Assembly: GCF_900141895.1 (NCBI RefSeq)
Contig: NZ_FQYT01000021.1
Coordinates: 1-55,161, forward strand
From: Parasporobacterium paucivorans DSM 15970
Lineage (GTDB): Bacteria > Bacillota > Clostridia > Lachnospirales > Lachnospiraceae
DNA length: 55,161 bases
Direction of reading: 5' to 3'
Position numbers and translations under genes: made by a program. Below the pieces are notes generated by a model. That model had not been told where the DNA came from. It saw only the letters and a list, made by a program, of their open reading frames with translations, and searched no databases. Below are positions 16,259 through 24,771 of this stretch, piece after piece; within the stretch, counting starts at the first letter, position 1, and each line of letters begins with the position of its first letter.

Positions 16259-17230
16259 CTATACGTGAATACATGCAACACTATGTCCCGGAGATACTTC
16301 CCTGAATTCCGGCACGACCTGCGCACATTCAGCCGTCGCCCTTGGGCATCTTGTCCTGAACACACACCCGCTTGGTGCATTCAATGGGCTCGGAACATCT
16401 CCTTCCAGGGTAATCCTGGAGTGAGTTTTCGCATAGTTTGGGTCCGGAATCGGTACTGCGGACAAAAGGGAAATGGTGTATGGGTGCAGCGGATGGTTGT
16501 ACAGTTCATTTGCTTCTGCCAATTCCATCATTTTACCAAGGTACATGACCGCAATTCTGTCAGATATATATTTTACAACCAGAATATCATGGGCTATAAA
16601 AAGATAGGTCAGGCCCAGCTGGCTCTGTAAATCTTCAAATTTATTGATGATCTGCGCCTGGATGGATACATCCAGGGCGGACACCGGTTCATCTGCCACG
16701 ATAAAATCCGGCCCTACAGCCAGTGCCCTGGCAATCCCGATTCTCTGGCGCTGTCCCCCTGAGAATTCATGGGAATACCGAGTGGCATGCTCGCTGGATA
16801 GTCCGACGGTCCGCATCAGTTCATGTATGCGATCCTGCCTGTCCCGCTTTGAATCATACAATTTCAGTACATCCAACGGCTCACCGATAATGTCTCCGAC
16901 CGTCATTCTCGGATCTAATGATGAATATGGATCCTGGAAAACCATTTGGGCTTTTTTGCGCATTTCCATTATAGATTTATTATCGTCGATTTTCTTTCCC
17001 TTAAATATTATTTCTCCTGATGTTGGTTCATAAAGCCTTAAAACAGAGCGCCCGACTGTAGTCTTTCCACATCCGGATTCCCCCACAAGTCCCAGCGTTT
17101 CCCCGGTTTTTAATTTAAAAGAAATATCATCCACTGCCTTAAGGGGTTTGGATGTAAACATTCCTGTCGTTATATCGAAATACTGTTTTAAGTGGTTCAC
17201 TTCAAGCAGATATTTGTTTTCATCATTCAT
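16259..17230 (-). CDS. oppF: Oligopeptide ABC transporter ATP-binding protein OppF
   Basis: This cytoplasmic ATPase of 323 residues pairs with OppD to drive import. Walker A is GESGCGKTT, the signature is FSGGQRQRIGIARAL, and Walker B plus D-loop is IVADEPVSALD. The switch histidine is in IAHDILVV. The C-terminal oligopeptide-transport extension contains GCVFRTRCPRA and further cysteines. The start overlaps the end of oppD by 8 bases, implying coupled translation. Confidence 0.95.
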   Translation of the reverse strand: MNDENKYLLEVNHLKQYFDITTGMFTSKPLKAVDDISFKLKTGETLGLVGESGCGKTTVGRSVLRLYEPTSGEIIFKGKKIDDNKSIMEMRKKAQMVFQDPYSSLDPRMTVGDIIGEPLDVLKLYDSKRDRQDRIHELMRTVGLSSEHATRYSHEFSGGQRQRIGIARALAVGPDFIVADEPVSALDVSIQAQIINKFEDLQSQLGLTYLFIAHDILVVKYISDRIAVMYLGKMMELAEANELYNHPLHPYTISLLSAVPIPDPNYAKTHSRITLEGDVPSPLNAPSGCVFRTRCPRATAECAQVVPEFREVSPGHSVACIHV

Positions 17231-18245
17231 GGCTGTACATCTCCTCTATCGCTGCCTTCGTGAATGTCTTGTTTTCCAGTCCTTCCACAACATTCATCCA
17301 ACATCTGGAAATATGGTTCTCATTAATCACTAACTCCTTTGGATCAACTTCAAGGCAGACTTTCATTGCGTTTTCACACCGCGGAGAGAACGGACACCCA
17401 TCGGGCATATTCAAAAGGTCCACAGGATTTCCACCGATAGGCTTTAATCTTTCCCTTTCATCGGATATTGTCGGGATAGAATTTATAAGTCCTTTTGTAT
17501 ATTCATGTTTTGGGTTATAGAATATTTCTTCCGCCGTGCCTCTTTCAGAAACCTGGCCGGCGTACATTACGATGATTTCATCGCACATATCCGCAACTAC
17601 CCCCAGATCATGGGTAATCATAATAATAGCCATGCCCATTTTCTTTTGAAGCTCTTTCATCAACTCAAGAATCTGCGCCTGAATCGTTACGTCCAAAGCC
17701 GTGGTCGGTTCATCCGCAATCAGGAGATCCGGTTCGCAGGCCAGCGCCATGGCAATCATAACTCTCTGTCTCATGCCGCCGGAAAATTCATGTGGATACT
17801 GTCGGACCCTTTTTTCGGGCTCATTTACTCCGACCAGTTTCAGCATTTCAACCGCTCTGTCCTTTGCCTGTTCGCGGTTTCTGCCTGTGTGCAGAAGTAT
17901 TACCTCCATCAGCTGGTCCCCTACCGTCAGGACAGGATTAAGGCTGGTCATGGGATCTTGGAATATGATGCTTATTTTATTCCCTCGGATTTTTCGCAGC
18001 ACTTCCGCCGAGGCCCCTACCAGTTCTTCTCCCTTGAATTTTATACTGCCACTGACGATTTTACCGGGATTCGAAAGAATCTGCATTATGGAATATGCAG
18101 TAACACTCTTTCCGGATCCAGATTCGCCGACGATTCCCAGCACTTTTCCTTCATCCAGATCAAAGGAGACTCCATCCACTGCTTTAACCTCTCCGGTCGA
18201 AGTAAAAAATGAAGTATGTAAGTCCTTTACAGATAATAAACTCAT
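17223..18245 (-). CDS. oppD: Oligopeptide ABC transporter ATP-binding protein OppD
   Basis: This is the partner ATPase of OppF, with 340 residues. Walker A is GESGSGKSVTA, the signature is FSGGMRQRVMIAMAL, Walker B is LLIADEPTTALD and the switch histidine is in ITHDLGVVA. The C-terminal extension carries four cysteines (GCPFSPRCENAMKVC and SRCW), as is usual in OppD/DppD. A good ribosome site (AGGAGG) precedes the ATG and the gap to oppC is 10 bases. Confidence 0.95.
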   Translation of the reverse strand: MSLLSVKDLHTSFFTSTGEVKAVDGVSFDLDEGKVLGIVGESGSGKSVTAYSIMQILSNPGKIVSGSIKFKGEELVGASAEVLRKIRGNKISIIFQDPMTSLNPVLTVGDQLMEVILLHTGRNREQAKDRAVEMLKLVGVNEPEKRVRQYPHEFSGGMRQRVMIAMALACEPDLLIADEPTTALDVTIQAQILELMKELQKKMGMAIIMITHDLGVVADMCDEIIVMYAGQVSERGTAEEIFYNPKHEYTKGLINSIPTISDERERLKPIGGNPVDLLNMPDGCPFSPRCENAMKVCLEVDPKELVINENHISRCWMNVVEGLENKTFTKAAIEEMYSHE

Positions 18246-18255
18246 TTTATTCCTC

Positions 18256-19338
18256 CTACTTCTTCAATTTTGGATCAAATGCATCCCGCAGGCCATCACC
18301 AAGGAGATTAAACGACAGTACAATGAGACAGATTGCCACTGCAGGTATTACCAGCCTGTACGAATAGCTGTAGATACCGGACAATGCATCTGATGCCAGA
18401 GAACCCAAGCTTGGCATCGGAATGGATACGCCCATTCCCAGGAAGCTCAGATAGCTTTCCGTAAATATCGCGGAAGGAATCTGCAAGGCTGTCGATATGA
18501 TGATGACACTCATGCAGTTTGGAAGGAGGTGCTTGCGGATAATCCGACCAGGCCTTGCACCTATGGTTTTTGCCGCCAGCACATACTCCATCTGCTTGAT
18601 GGTAAGTATCTGTCCCCTGACGAGCCTAGCCATGCTTACCCAGTACAGAAGCGCAAATACGATAAAGATACTGATCATATCCGTTCCCAGTTTTTCCAGA
18701 ACCGTCCCCACCAGAAGCGGCTGTATGGTCTGTTTCATAACAACCGAGAACAGGATAATCATAAGCATATCCGGAAGGGAATATATGATATCCACAATAC
18801 GCATCATGATCAGATCCACTTTTCCTCCGAAATATCCGGATATGGACCCGTAAATAACGCCAATTATCAGTACTATAATTGCTGCGAAGAATCCGACTGC
18901 AAGGGAAATCCTGGCACCATATACCACTCTGATTGCATAATCACGTCCCTGTGCATCCGTGCCAAAAAAGTGCGGGAATACGTTTTCACCGATTTCCATT
19001 TTTGCCTGTTCCGTCTTTGAATATTCCATCGGTCGAAGATTATTATAGGATGAGTCGGCGCTCTGCCCCTTCGTAAGACCAAGCTGCTGGTCATAGGAAT
19101 ACGGATAGAACATCGGCATGAATATAACCATCAGCGCTATGACTATCAGTATTATCATGCAGGTCATGGCAATTTTATTTTTTCTGAGCCTCCTCATTCC
19201 ATCTTTGAAGAAAGTGGTGCTTTCACTCATTCTCTCCTGCTGCAGTTTTTCCTCTTCTGTAGCCTTCTCGAAGCTCTTTAGATTTATCTGCAGGCTGAAC
19301 GGATTTTTCTTCGGCATTTCATTTATGTTCTTGCTCAT
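18256..19338 (-). CDS. oppC: Oligopeptide ABC transporter permease OppC
   Basis: This membrane permease of 360 residues has one N-terminal segment (about 55-75, IAMTCMIILIVIALMVIF) and a five-segment core. The EAA-like loop that contacts the ATPases reads AAKTIGARPGRIIRKHLLPN. The cytoplasmic N-terminus of about 50 residues and the extracytoplasmic loop are somewhat longer than in E. coli OppC. It follows oppB by 21 bases with AGGAGG ahead of the ATG. Confidence 0.94.
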   Translation of the reverse strand: MSKNINEMPKKNPFSLQINLKSFEKATEEEKLQQERMSESTTFFKDGMRRLRKNKIAMTCMIILIVIALMVIFMPMFYPYSYDQQLGLTKGQSADSSYNNLRPMEYSKTEQAKMEIGENVFPHFFGTDAQGRDYAIRVVYGARISLAVGFFAAIIVLIIGVIYGSISGYFGGKVDLIMMRIVDIIYSLPDMLMIILFSVVMKQTIQPLLVGTVLEKLGTDMISIFIVFALLYWVSMARLVRGQILTIKQMEYVLAAKTIGARPGRIIRKHLLPNCMSVIIISTALQIPSAIFTESYLSFLGMGVSIPMPSLGSLASDALSGIYSYSYRLVIPAVAICLIVLSFNLLGDGLRDAFDPKLKK

Positions 19339-19359
19339 TGATAGACATCCTCCTGTTTT

Positions 19360-20286
19360 CTACGTCAAGTCGACCCTTGGGTCGAATACCTTGTATAATA
19401 TGTCGGAAATGAGCATCATGACTACCACAAGAGCAGCCAGGAAGATGGTGGTTCCCATTATCATGGTGTAATCCCTGCTGGTGATACTGTCAATGAACTC
19501 TTTACCAAGCCCCGGAACCGCAAGGATTTTTTCGACGACAAGGCTTCCGGTTACGATGTAAGCGACCATCGGACCTGCGTAGGTGATGACGGGTGTAACA
19601 GCATTTCGAAGAGAATGCTTAAACAGAATCTTGACGGGTTTTAATCCTTTGGCCCTGGCTGTCCGGATATAATCCTGTCCCAGAACATCCAAGGTACTGG
19701 ATCGTGTAAGCCTTATGATATATGACAATGGATACAATGCGAGAGCAACCACAGGAAGGACCATGCCCCCCGGCTGGGTGCCATTCGCCGGCAAAACACC
19801 CAGCTTTATACTGAAAATCAGCAGGAGCAGGGTGGCTGCAATAAACGACGGCATAGCCACAAAGGCCGTGGAAATGACCATAATGATCTTATCTCCCGGC
19901 TTATTATGGAATACGGCCGCAATGGATCCGAAGATCAGCCCGAGAACGATGGCTGCAAGAGCTGCCGCCCCACCCAGCTTGGCACTGGTAGAAAAACCGG
20001 TCATGATGACTTCCGATACATCCTTGCCTCTTTGCTTGATGGACGGGCCGAAATCAAAATGGGCAACATCTCCAAGATATGTCAGATACTGTTCAAACAC
20101 AGGTTTGTCCAGACCGAATTTAGACTCCAGGGCTGCCGTTACCGCTGCACTCGGCGCTTTTTCACTCAGGAACGGACCTCCCGGAACGGCATGCATAACA
20201 AAAAAAGTGATAGTGATAACCAGAAAAATTGTAACTAAGGCAAGGATAAGCCTTTTCAGTACATAGAAAGCAAATTTTGAATTCAT
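19360..20286 (-). CDS. oppB: Oligopeptide ABC transporter permease OppB
   Basis: This is the first gene of the opp operon, with 308 residues. The N-terminal membrane helix (LILALVTIFLVITITFFVMH) is followed by the family PGGPF and FGLDKPVFEQY motifs. The coupling loop reads TARAKGLKPVKILFKHSLRN. It forms the transmembrane pathway with OppC. GGGAGG lies ahead of the ATG. The leader carries a promoter with an internal palindrome and a terminator-like hairpin, so the operon is probably regulated at initiation and elongation. Confidence 0.95.
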   Translation of the reverse strand: MNSKFAFYVLKRLILALVTIFLVITITFFVMHAVPGGPFLSEKAPSAAVTAALESKFGLDKPVFEQYLTYLGDVAHFDFGPSIKQRGKDVSEVIMTGFSTSAKLGGAAALAAIVLGLIFGSIAAVFHNKPGDKIIMVISTAFVAMPSFIAATLLLLIFSIKLGVLPANGTQPGGMVLPVVALALYPLSYIIRLTRSSTLDVLGQDYIRTARAKGLKPVKILFKHSLRNAVTPVITYAGPMVAYIVTGSLVVEKILAVPGLGKEFIDSITSRDYTMIMGTTIFLAALVVVMMLISDILYKVFDPRVDLT

Positions 20287-20333
20287 CGACCATTCCTCCC
20301 AATCAAACTAAGTTCTGCCTATTCTTTCGGCAA

Positions 20334-20380
20334 ACAAAAAACCCAGTAAACAAACCTGTATATAATTCATTTACTGGGTT
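20334..20380 (-). promoter_or_regulatory. Terminator-like hairpin in the opp leader
   Basis: On the minus strand AACCCAGTAAA (20370-20380) pairs perfectly with TTTACTGGGTT (20340-20350), followed by TTTTTG. It lies between the opp promoter and oppB, so it must be read through or bypassed for expression. It could be an attenuator. Confidence 0.75.
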
Positions 20381-20401
20381 AGTACTTTTTCCATGCCTTT
20401 T

Positions 20402-20430
20402 ATTATATAACAACTTGCCAGCAAGTGCAA
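20402..20430 (-). promoter_or_regulatory. opp operon promoter with palindrome in the spacer
   Basis: TTGCAC (20425-20430), 17 bp, TATAAT (20402-20407) on the minus strand. A perfect palindrome with arms ACTTGC and GCAAGT and a 2-bp centre (20413-20426) fills most of the spacer, a typical position for a repressor site. Confidence 0.7.
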
Positions 20431-20493
20431 CATATGTCCTGTCATTTTTGTGTATTTTTCACGAATCCTGATACTCCTTTGTTCCGTAACAAC

Positions 20494-20535
20494 AAAAAAA
20501 CTTCAAACCCACTAAAATAAGGGTTTGAAGTTTTT
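20494..20535 (-). terminator. Terminator after tRNA-Cys
   Basis: CTTCAAACCC pairs with GGGTTTGAAG (20501-20510 and 20521-20530). On the minus strand the stem is followed by seven T residues. On the plus strand it also has five T, so it works in both directions. Confidence 0.88.
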
Positions 20536-20548
20536 CGAATTGGAAAAG

Positions 20549-20619
20549 AGGCGACAACCAGATTTGAACTGGTGATCAGGGTGTTGCAGACCCATGCCTT
20601 ACCACTTGGCTATGTCGCC
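20549..20619 (-). tRNA. tRNA-Cys (GCA)
   Basis: A cloverleaf can be drawn on the minus strand: acceptor GGCGACA/TGTCGCC, D arm GCCAAGTGGTAAGGC, anticodon loop CTGCAAC with GCA, T arm ACCAGTTCAAATCTGGT and discriminator T(U). CCA is not encoded. It lies downstream of the CvpA gene on the same strand and ends before a terminator. Confidence 0.95.
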
Positions 20620-20698
20620 ATACAATAAATCATTACGCTCGTTAAAGCTTTTATAGTATAGCAACAAACCCCTGTTTCGTCAAGCCTGTTTTTGATTT

Positions 20699-21397
20699 TT
20701 AGCCAAAAAGCATGAATACGTTTGTAATAATACCCATCAGCAGGTTATGGTCATAAATCATCGTGAGAAAGCGGCTGTCCGCCACCATGGCCATAACCTG
20801 CTGGCCGCCCGACGTCCCAGAAAAAGCTGTCAGGACCACGCAGAGCACCCACAGAATAAGTATGGATTGTGCCAATCCGACAAACAGACCGGCCAGCCGG
20901 TTGATTCCCCTGATGATTGGAATCCGTCCGATGATATCCACCACCACCATAATAATCCTGAAGATGATGCTTATGACTATGAACAGGGCAATAAACGCAA
21001 TGGCGTTCACCAGCATGCCACTGAGGGAGCGGGTTGTATAACCCCTTAAATCAGTTGCTCCCAAAAGGCCATAGGATTCCTCATTATTATTGTCCACGAG
21101 AACATCCCTGATTATTCCTGGCAAAGGCAGGTTTCCAATAATTTCTTCTGGTCCGGCACCCCCACCTTCCACGAGCCGCTCCCCGACAAATTTATCCATC
21201 TGAGAATACACTGTTTCATACATGGGTGTATGTTCCTTCAGCAATTTTGCTGCTTCAGGAGTGAAATAGGCAGCCAGAAACAGCGTCAGTATAAGAGCTG
21301 CCACCGAAACGACTATTCGGAGAGCACCTTTCCTGAATCCTGCTATTGCCATGATAACCATGAACAAAAGAACACCTGCCAGCAAAATATTATCCAT
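20699..21397 (-). CDS. CvpA-family membrane protein
   Basis: The 232 residues have four predicted membrane segments: about 3-20 (LLAGVLLFMVIMAIAGF), 27-45, 130-155 and 178-200. The layout matches the CvpA family, with the early GFRKGALR motif after segment 1 and the late GLFVGLAQS. E. coli CvpA affects colicin V export and envelope resistance, but the molecular role is unknown. It is the last gene of the sirtuin/coiled-coil/DUF5711/CvpA run, 15 bases after the DUF5711 gene. A long extracytoplasmic loop separates segments 2 and 3. Confidence 0.85.
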   Translation of the reverse strand: MDNILLAGVLLFMVIMAIAGFRKGALRIVVSVAALILTLFLAAYFTPEAAKLLKEHTPMYETVYSQMDKFVGERLVEGGGAGPEEIIGNLPLPGIIRDVLVDNNNEESYGLLGATDLRGYTTRSLSGMLVNAIAFIALFIVISIIFRIIMVVVDIIGRIPIIRGINRLAGLFVGLAQSILILWVLCVVLTAFSGTSGGQQVMAMVADSRFLTMIYDHNLLMGIITNVFMLFG

Positions 21398-21412
21398 TAT
21401 CCATACTCCTTG

Positions 21413-22534
21413 CTATTTTAACCGGATTTCCGTCAAGCTGTCCGGATTTACGACGATATAACCGTTTGACTTTCCTGTCCCCACCATACATACGACTTCA
21501 TCTTCAAAAGTAAACGCAAATTCTTTTGTTCCAGACAGATTATAAATCTCGCAGGACGTAGAATTATTCATGAGAATCTTACCGCCTGAAAAAGCAATTT
21601 CATCATAATTGAAATTAAAGCCCTTTGTAAGAATCTCTTTACCTGAAGTATCATAAATTTTCATTTCGTACGGCATCTCCTTGTCACTGCTCAGGAATAC
21701 TATCCCTATATACCTGCTGCCAAAGAAAACGCTTTTGATTTCCTCTTTGAAAATCTCTGTTTCAAAAACCAGCTCCGGGGAACTGCTTATTTTATAAATG
21801 GAGAACATATTGTCTCCAAAGGCTACGGCCAGATTATTGTCCAGAAAATCAACCTTGGGAACGATTGTATCCGTATATTGGTTGAATCCGCCCACCAGGC
21901 TGTCCTGGGCATTTCCGCCTTTTCCGGAAAAATTGTAAAAAGCAACCTTTCCCTGTACGGTGCCTGCATTGAGATAAAGATAGGACACTGCGAGCTTTGT
22001 GCCGTCTGCTGAAATGGATATGTCCAGGGGATACCCCGTACCCTCAAAAACGGTCTTTCCCATAACGAGCTGGCTGCCTTCCTTGTCCGTCACTTCAATG
22101 TAATTGGAAGTTCCGTCATCCAGCAATGCCGCAACAACACCCTGTGCGGAAACCTCCAGATCTGTCATGGGATATGATGTCTCGATTTCCTTAACAAGAC
22201 CTGTGGTGTCGAACAGATAAATCGTATTAGACTTTTGTTCTCCAACAGCCACATAATTGCCCTGGATGGCAATCAGAGGGTTCCTGAAGTCTATTGCCTG
22301 GTTCCACACAAAGCTTTCTCCATTTAAATAGGATATTCCGTCGTTGCCATACCGGAGAAAATAGTTTCCAAAAGGCAGATATCTGGTCTCGTTCCTTACA
22401 CTTTGAGTTTCTATGGTTCTTATGACTTTATATGCGCTGAATTGCCTTTTATCCATAAACAGCTTAATCCCTGCCGCTATAGCCACCAGAACCAGGACAA
22501 TGACAGCAATTTGTATGATGGTTTTTCGCTTCAT
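21413..22534 (-). CDS. DUF5711-type membrane-anchored beta-propeller-like protein
   Basis: The 373 residues have one N-terminal membrane anchor (about 6-27) and an extracytoplasmic domain with repeated WD-like or propeller-like blades, for example LIAIQGNYVAVGEQKSNTIY, DISISADGTKLAVSYLY and NLAVAFGDNMFSIYK. This matches my recollection of DUF5711 proteins common in Lachnospiraceae. The function is unknown; surface or envelope sensing is a guess. The start codon directly abuts the stop of the coiled-coil gene, so they are co-translated. Confidence 0.75.
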   Translation of the reverse strand: MKRKTIIQIAVIVLVLVAIAAGIKLFMDKRQFSAYKVIRTIETQSVRNETRYLPFGNYFLRYGNDGISYLNGESFVWNQAIDFRNPLIAIQGNYVAVGEQKSNTIYLFDTTGLVKEIETSYPMTDLEVSAQGVVAALLDDGTSNYIEVTDKEGSQLVMGKTVFEGTGYPLDISISADGTKLAVSYLYLNAGTVQGKVAFYNFSGKGGNAQDSLVGGFNQYTDTIVPKVDFLDNNLAVAFGDNMFSIYKISSSPELVFETEIFKEEIKSVFFGSRYIGIVFLSSDKEMPYEMKIYDTSGKEILTKGFNFNYDEIAFSGGKILMNNSTSCEIYNLSGTKEFAFTFEDEVVCMVGTGKSNGYIVVNPDSLTEIRLK

Positions 22535-23629
22535 TTATGGGCGCTCCTTGAATGCCTTTATTGCCTCGGAAATATTGACCGCCTTCCCTTCATCAATGAT
22601 GCCGGTCAGTCTGTCCAGATTTTCTGTGTTCATGAATTCGCTTCCCAGGTATGCTTCATAGTCCGTCTTTATCCTGAGGGAAGTGTCCTGCTGCCTGCGT
22701 TCCACATCTAGGAGCCTTTGGGACATCTCGGCAATCCGGTTCTTCATTTCGAGAATCTTGCCTGCGCTTGCGCCGGTAATTTCATCAACAATCACTTTGG
22801 CCGTTTTCTCTTCAAATTCCTTCAGGGCCGCCACTTTTTTCTCCTTGAGGACCGTAAGGTTTTTTTCTATTTCTGCAATTTCCGCATTGAGCCCCGAAAG
22901 ATTGTACTGGCTCTCATCCGGATCTTTTTTTATCTTTTTCTTGATCTTCTTAATCTGTTTCCGATTGGCTATTATTGCATTCCTTTCAGGACGCAGTTCT
23001 TCAAAAATGGCCTTGTCCCTGGATTTAGTGATCTTGAAGATGGTCATATAAATAATGAATACTACGACAACAATCCCCAGGTACACAAGTACCTTCCACA
23101 TCCAGAACCCTGTCACAAAAAAGTAGCATACGGCATTTGGAATAAGCCCAATGAAAATTATGGTCAATATAGCAAAAAGCACAAAATCCTTCATGCTGCT
23201 GGTACAGAAAAGAGAATAGAACCAGCCGGAGGACGCAAAGCCAGGTATCCCCTTATCACGCAAGGCCTTCTTGATTCCCTGTTTCCGCTCTTTATTTTCC
23301 TCAACCAGAATTTTTGTCTCCTCGGCCATTCTGTTTTTGACCGCTTTCTTCCTGGTGCTTTCCTTTTTGTTCTGGGCGGACTTCAGTTTGGTATTGTTGG
23401 TAGAAATCTCCCTGTCAAATCCTGCTTCCAGCTCGTCTCTTCGCTTCTTTGTAGTTGACGTGATGGTATCTGCCGTCAGTTTTTCTTCCGTTTCCAGGTC
23501 TCTTTCCAGATTGCGTCTTTCGGTGGACAGATTCTGGACTTCTTCTCTTAACTGAGCTTCTTTGATGATAGTTTCCTTAATCTGCCTTAGTTCCGCAGAA
23601 CTTCCCAGAAGAATGCTTTTATTTTCCAT
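22535..23629 (-). CDS. Coiled-coil membrane protein, unknown function
   Basis: The 364 residues are very rich in Lys and Glu. Residues about 8-125 are predicted coiled coil. Two membrane segments follow, about 147-170 (FVLFAILTIIFIGLIPNAVC) and 178-198 (WKVLVYLGIVVVVFIIYM). Residues 215-320 form a second basic coiled coil with KKIKKKIKKD. Both long arms would be cytoplasmic, a hairpin membrane anchor with two coils. I do not recognise a family. It lies between the sirtuin gene (15-base gap) and the DUF5711 gene (zero gap). Confidence 0.7.
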   Translation of the reverse strand: MENKSILLGSSAELRQIKETIIKEAQLREEVQNLSTERRNLERDLETEEKLTADTITSTTKKRRDELEAGFDREISTNNTKLKSAQNKKESTRKKAVKNRMAEETKILVEENKERKQGIKKALRDKGIPGFASSGWFYSLFCTSSMKDFVLFAILTIIFIGLIPNAVCYFFVTGFWMWKVLVYLGIVVVVFIIYMTIFKITKSRDKAIFEELRPERNAIIANRKQIKKIKKKIKKDPDESQYNLSGLNAEIAEIEKNLTVLKEKKVAALKEFEEKTAKVIVDEITGASAGKILEMKNRIAEMSQRLLDVERRQQDTSLRIKTDYEAYLGSEFMNTENLDRLTGIIDEGKAVNISEAIKAFKERP

Positions 23630-23644
23630 CCTATTCCCCTCCCG

Positions 23645-24361
23645 TTATTGAAAATGTGAAAATGCATTTCCTATGCTGCCGCTGATTACCAGATTCGCCC
23701 TGTTGTCCAAACGGGTCGGAGAATCATTAATCAGGACCAGCTTGTTCCCCTTGTAGTATTCAATCAGGCCTGCCGCCGGAAAGACCACCAGGGAGGTTCC
23801 TCCCACGACCAGCACATCGGCTTTGCTTATATATTCGACAGATTCCTGAAGGATTTGCTCATCAAGGCTCTCCTCATACAGCACCACATCCGGTTTAATG
23901 GTCCCGCCGCAGCTGCATATAGGTACTCCATCCGATTGCAGGATGTATTTCTCATCATAAAACTTGCCACAGGACATGCAGTAGTTCCTAAGTACGCTTC
24001 CGTGCAGTTCCAGCACTTTTCTGCTGCCTGCCAGCTGGTGAAGCCCATCGATGTTCTGTGTGATGACTGCTTTGAGTTTTCCCTGTTCTTCGAGTTTCGC
24101 AAGCGCGATATGGACTCTGTTCGGCTTTGCGTCCGGCATCATCAATTTATCCTTATAAAAGCGGTAGAATTCTTCTGTATGCCTTTCATAAAAACTATGG
24201 CTGAGAATGGTTTCCGGAGGATACTCATAAATCTGGCTATAAAGTCCGTCTGTGCTCCTGAAATCGGGTATTCCGCTCTCTGTGGACACCCCGGCGCCTC
24301 CAAAAAATATTATGTTTTCACTTTCCTCCATTATTTTAATGAAACGTTCCATTACATCCAT
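23645..24361 (-). CDS. NAD-dependent protein deacylase, SIR2 family
   Basis: This sirtuin removes acyl groups from lysines using NAD+. I use the ATG at 24361 (238 residues): GAGGGGATTGTT precedes it, and a consensus promoter overlaps the upstream part of the longer frame. The motifs are complete: GGAGVSTESGIPDFRS, TQNIDGLHQLAG with the catalytic His in ELHGSV, and zinc cysteines CMSC and CSC. VVGGTSLVVFPA and LVLINDSPT close the Rossmann fold. It heads an operon with the coiled-coil, DUF5711 and CvpA genes, an unusual setting for a sirtuin. Substrates are unknown. Confidence 0.94.
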   Translation of the reverse strand: MDVMERFIKIMEESENIIFFGGAGVSTESGIPDFRSTDGLYSQIYEYPPETILSHSFYERHTEEFYRFYKDKLMMPDAKPNRVHIALAKLEEQGKLKAVITQNIDGLHQLAGSRKVLELHGSVLRNYCMSCGKFYDEKYILQSDGVPICSCGGTIKPDVVLYEESLDEQILQESVEYISKADVLVVGGTSLVVFPAAGLIEYYKGNKLVLINDSPTRLDNRANLVISGSIGNAFSHFQ

Positions 24362-24397
24362 AACAATCCCCTCTGATTCCTTTTTCTGTTGTATTTC

Positions 24398-24426
24398 ATT
24401 ATATCCCATTACACTTTTTTAGACAA
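24398..24426 (-). promoter_or_regulatory. Promoter of the sirtuin operon
   Basis: TTGTCT (24421-24426), a 17-bp spacer of A-rich sequence, TATAAT (24398-24403) on the minus strand. It fixes the sirtuin start downstream of it. Confidence 0.7.
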
Positions 24427-24435
24427 CATAAACCA

Positions 24436-24464
24436 TTGTAGACCTTCCTCCCTGGTGGTATAAT
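24436..24464 (+). promoter_or_regulatory. Promoter of the 88-residue protein gene
   Basis: TTGTAG (24436-24441), 17 bp, TATAAT (24459-24464), 37 bases before the ATG, with AGAAAGGATG as ribosome site. It diverges from the sirtuin promoter 10 bp away. Confidence 0.65.
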
Positions 24465-24501
24465 GGGGCTTGAATAATTCACAAAGAAAGGATGCATAAT
24501 C

Positions 24502-24768
24502 ATGTTCCGTTTATGGGGAAAGCTTTTTAACAAGGGAAGAATGCTCCGTGATACCGTCATCGAGAAGGATGACCCGGCCACGAGCAGAACCGCAAGAATA
24601 CTGGACTCACTTGAAGAAATCTGTTATGAATTCGATCTGAGCCGCCCGATATGGCTGGAAGTCTCCATACGTGATTTCCAGATTCACGATAAAGTTAAGT
24701 TTACTGCTGACAATTTTATGGAAGAAATAGATTTCGATTACCTGGAAATCCAGGTAATCGAAGGATGA
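24502..24768 (+). CDS. Small acidic conserved-looking protein
   Basis: The 88 residues carry a basic N-terminus (MFRLWGKLFNKGRML) and then an acidic body rich in Asp and Glu. The composition, own promoter, good ribosome site and terminator-like hairpin at the end indicate a real gene. I know similar small proteins only as uncharacterised. There is no membrane segment, metal motif or helix-turn-helix. It is convergent with pgi, with 3 bases between their stops. Confidence 0.75.
   Translation: MFRLWGKLFNKGRMLRDTVIEKDDPATSRTARILDSLEEICYEFDLSRPIWLEVSIRDFQIHDKVKFTADNFMEEIDFDYLEIQVIEG
24733..24762. terminator. 13-bp perfect hairpin inside the end of the 88-residue gene
   Basis: TTCGATTACCTGG pairs perfectly with CCAGGTAATCGAA around AAAT. 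It encodes part of the C-terminus of the 88-residue protein and lies between two convergent genes. The T run is poor on either side, so it may slow or end transcription or block RNA decay rather than act as a classical terminator. Confidence 0.55.
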
Positions 24769-24771
24769 TGT

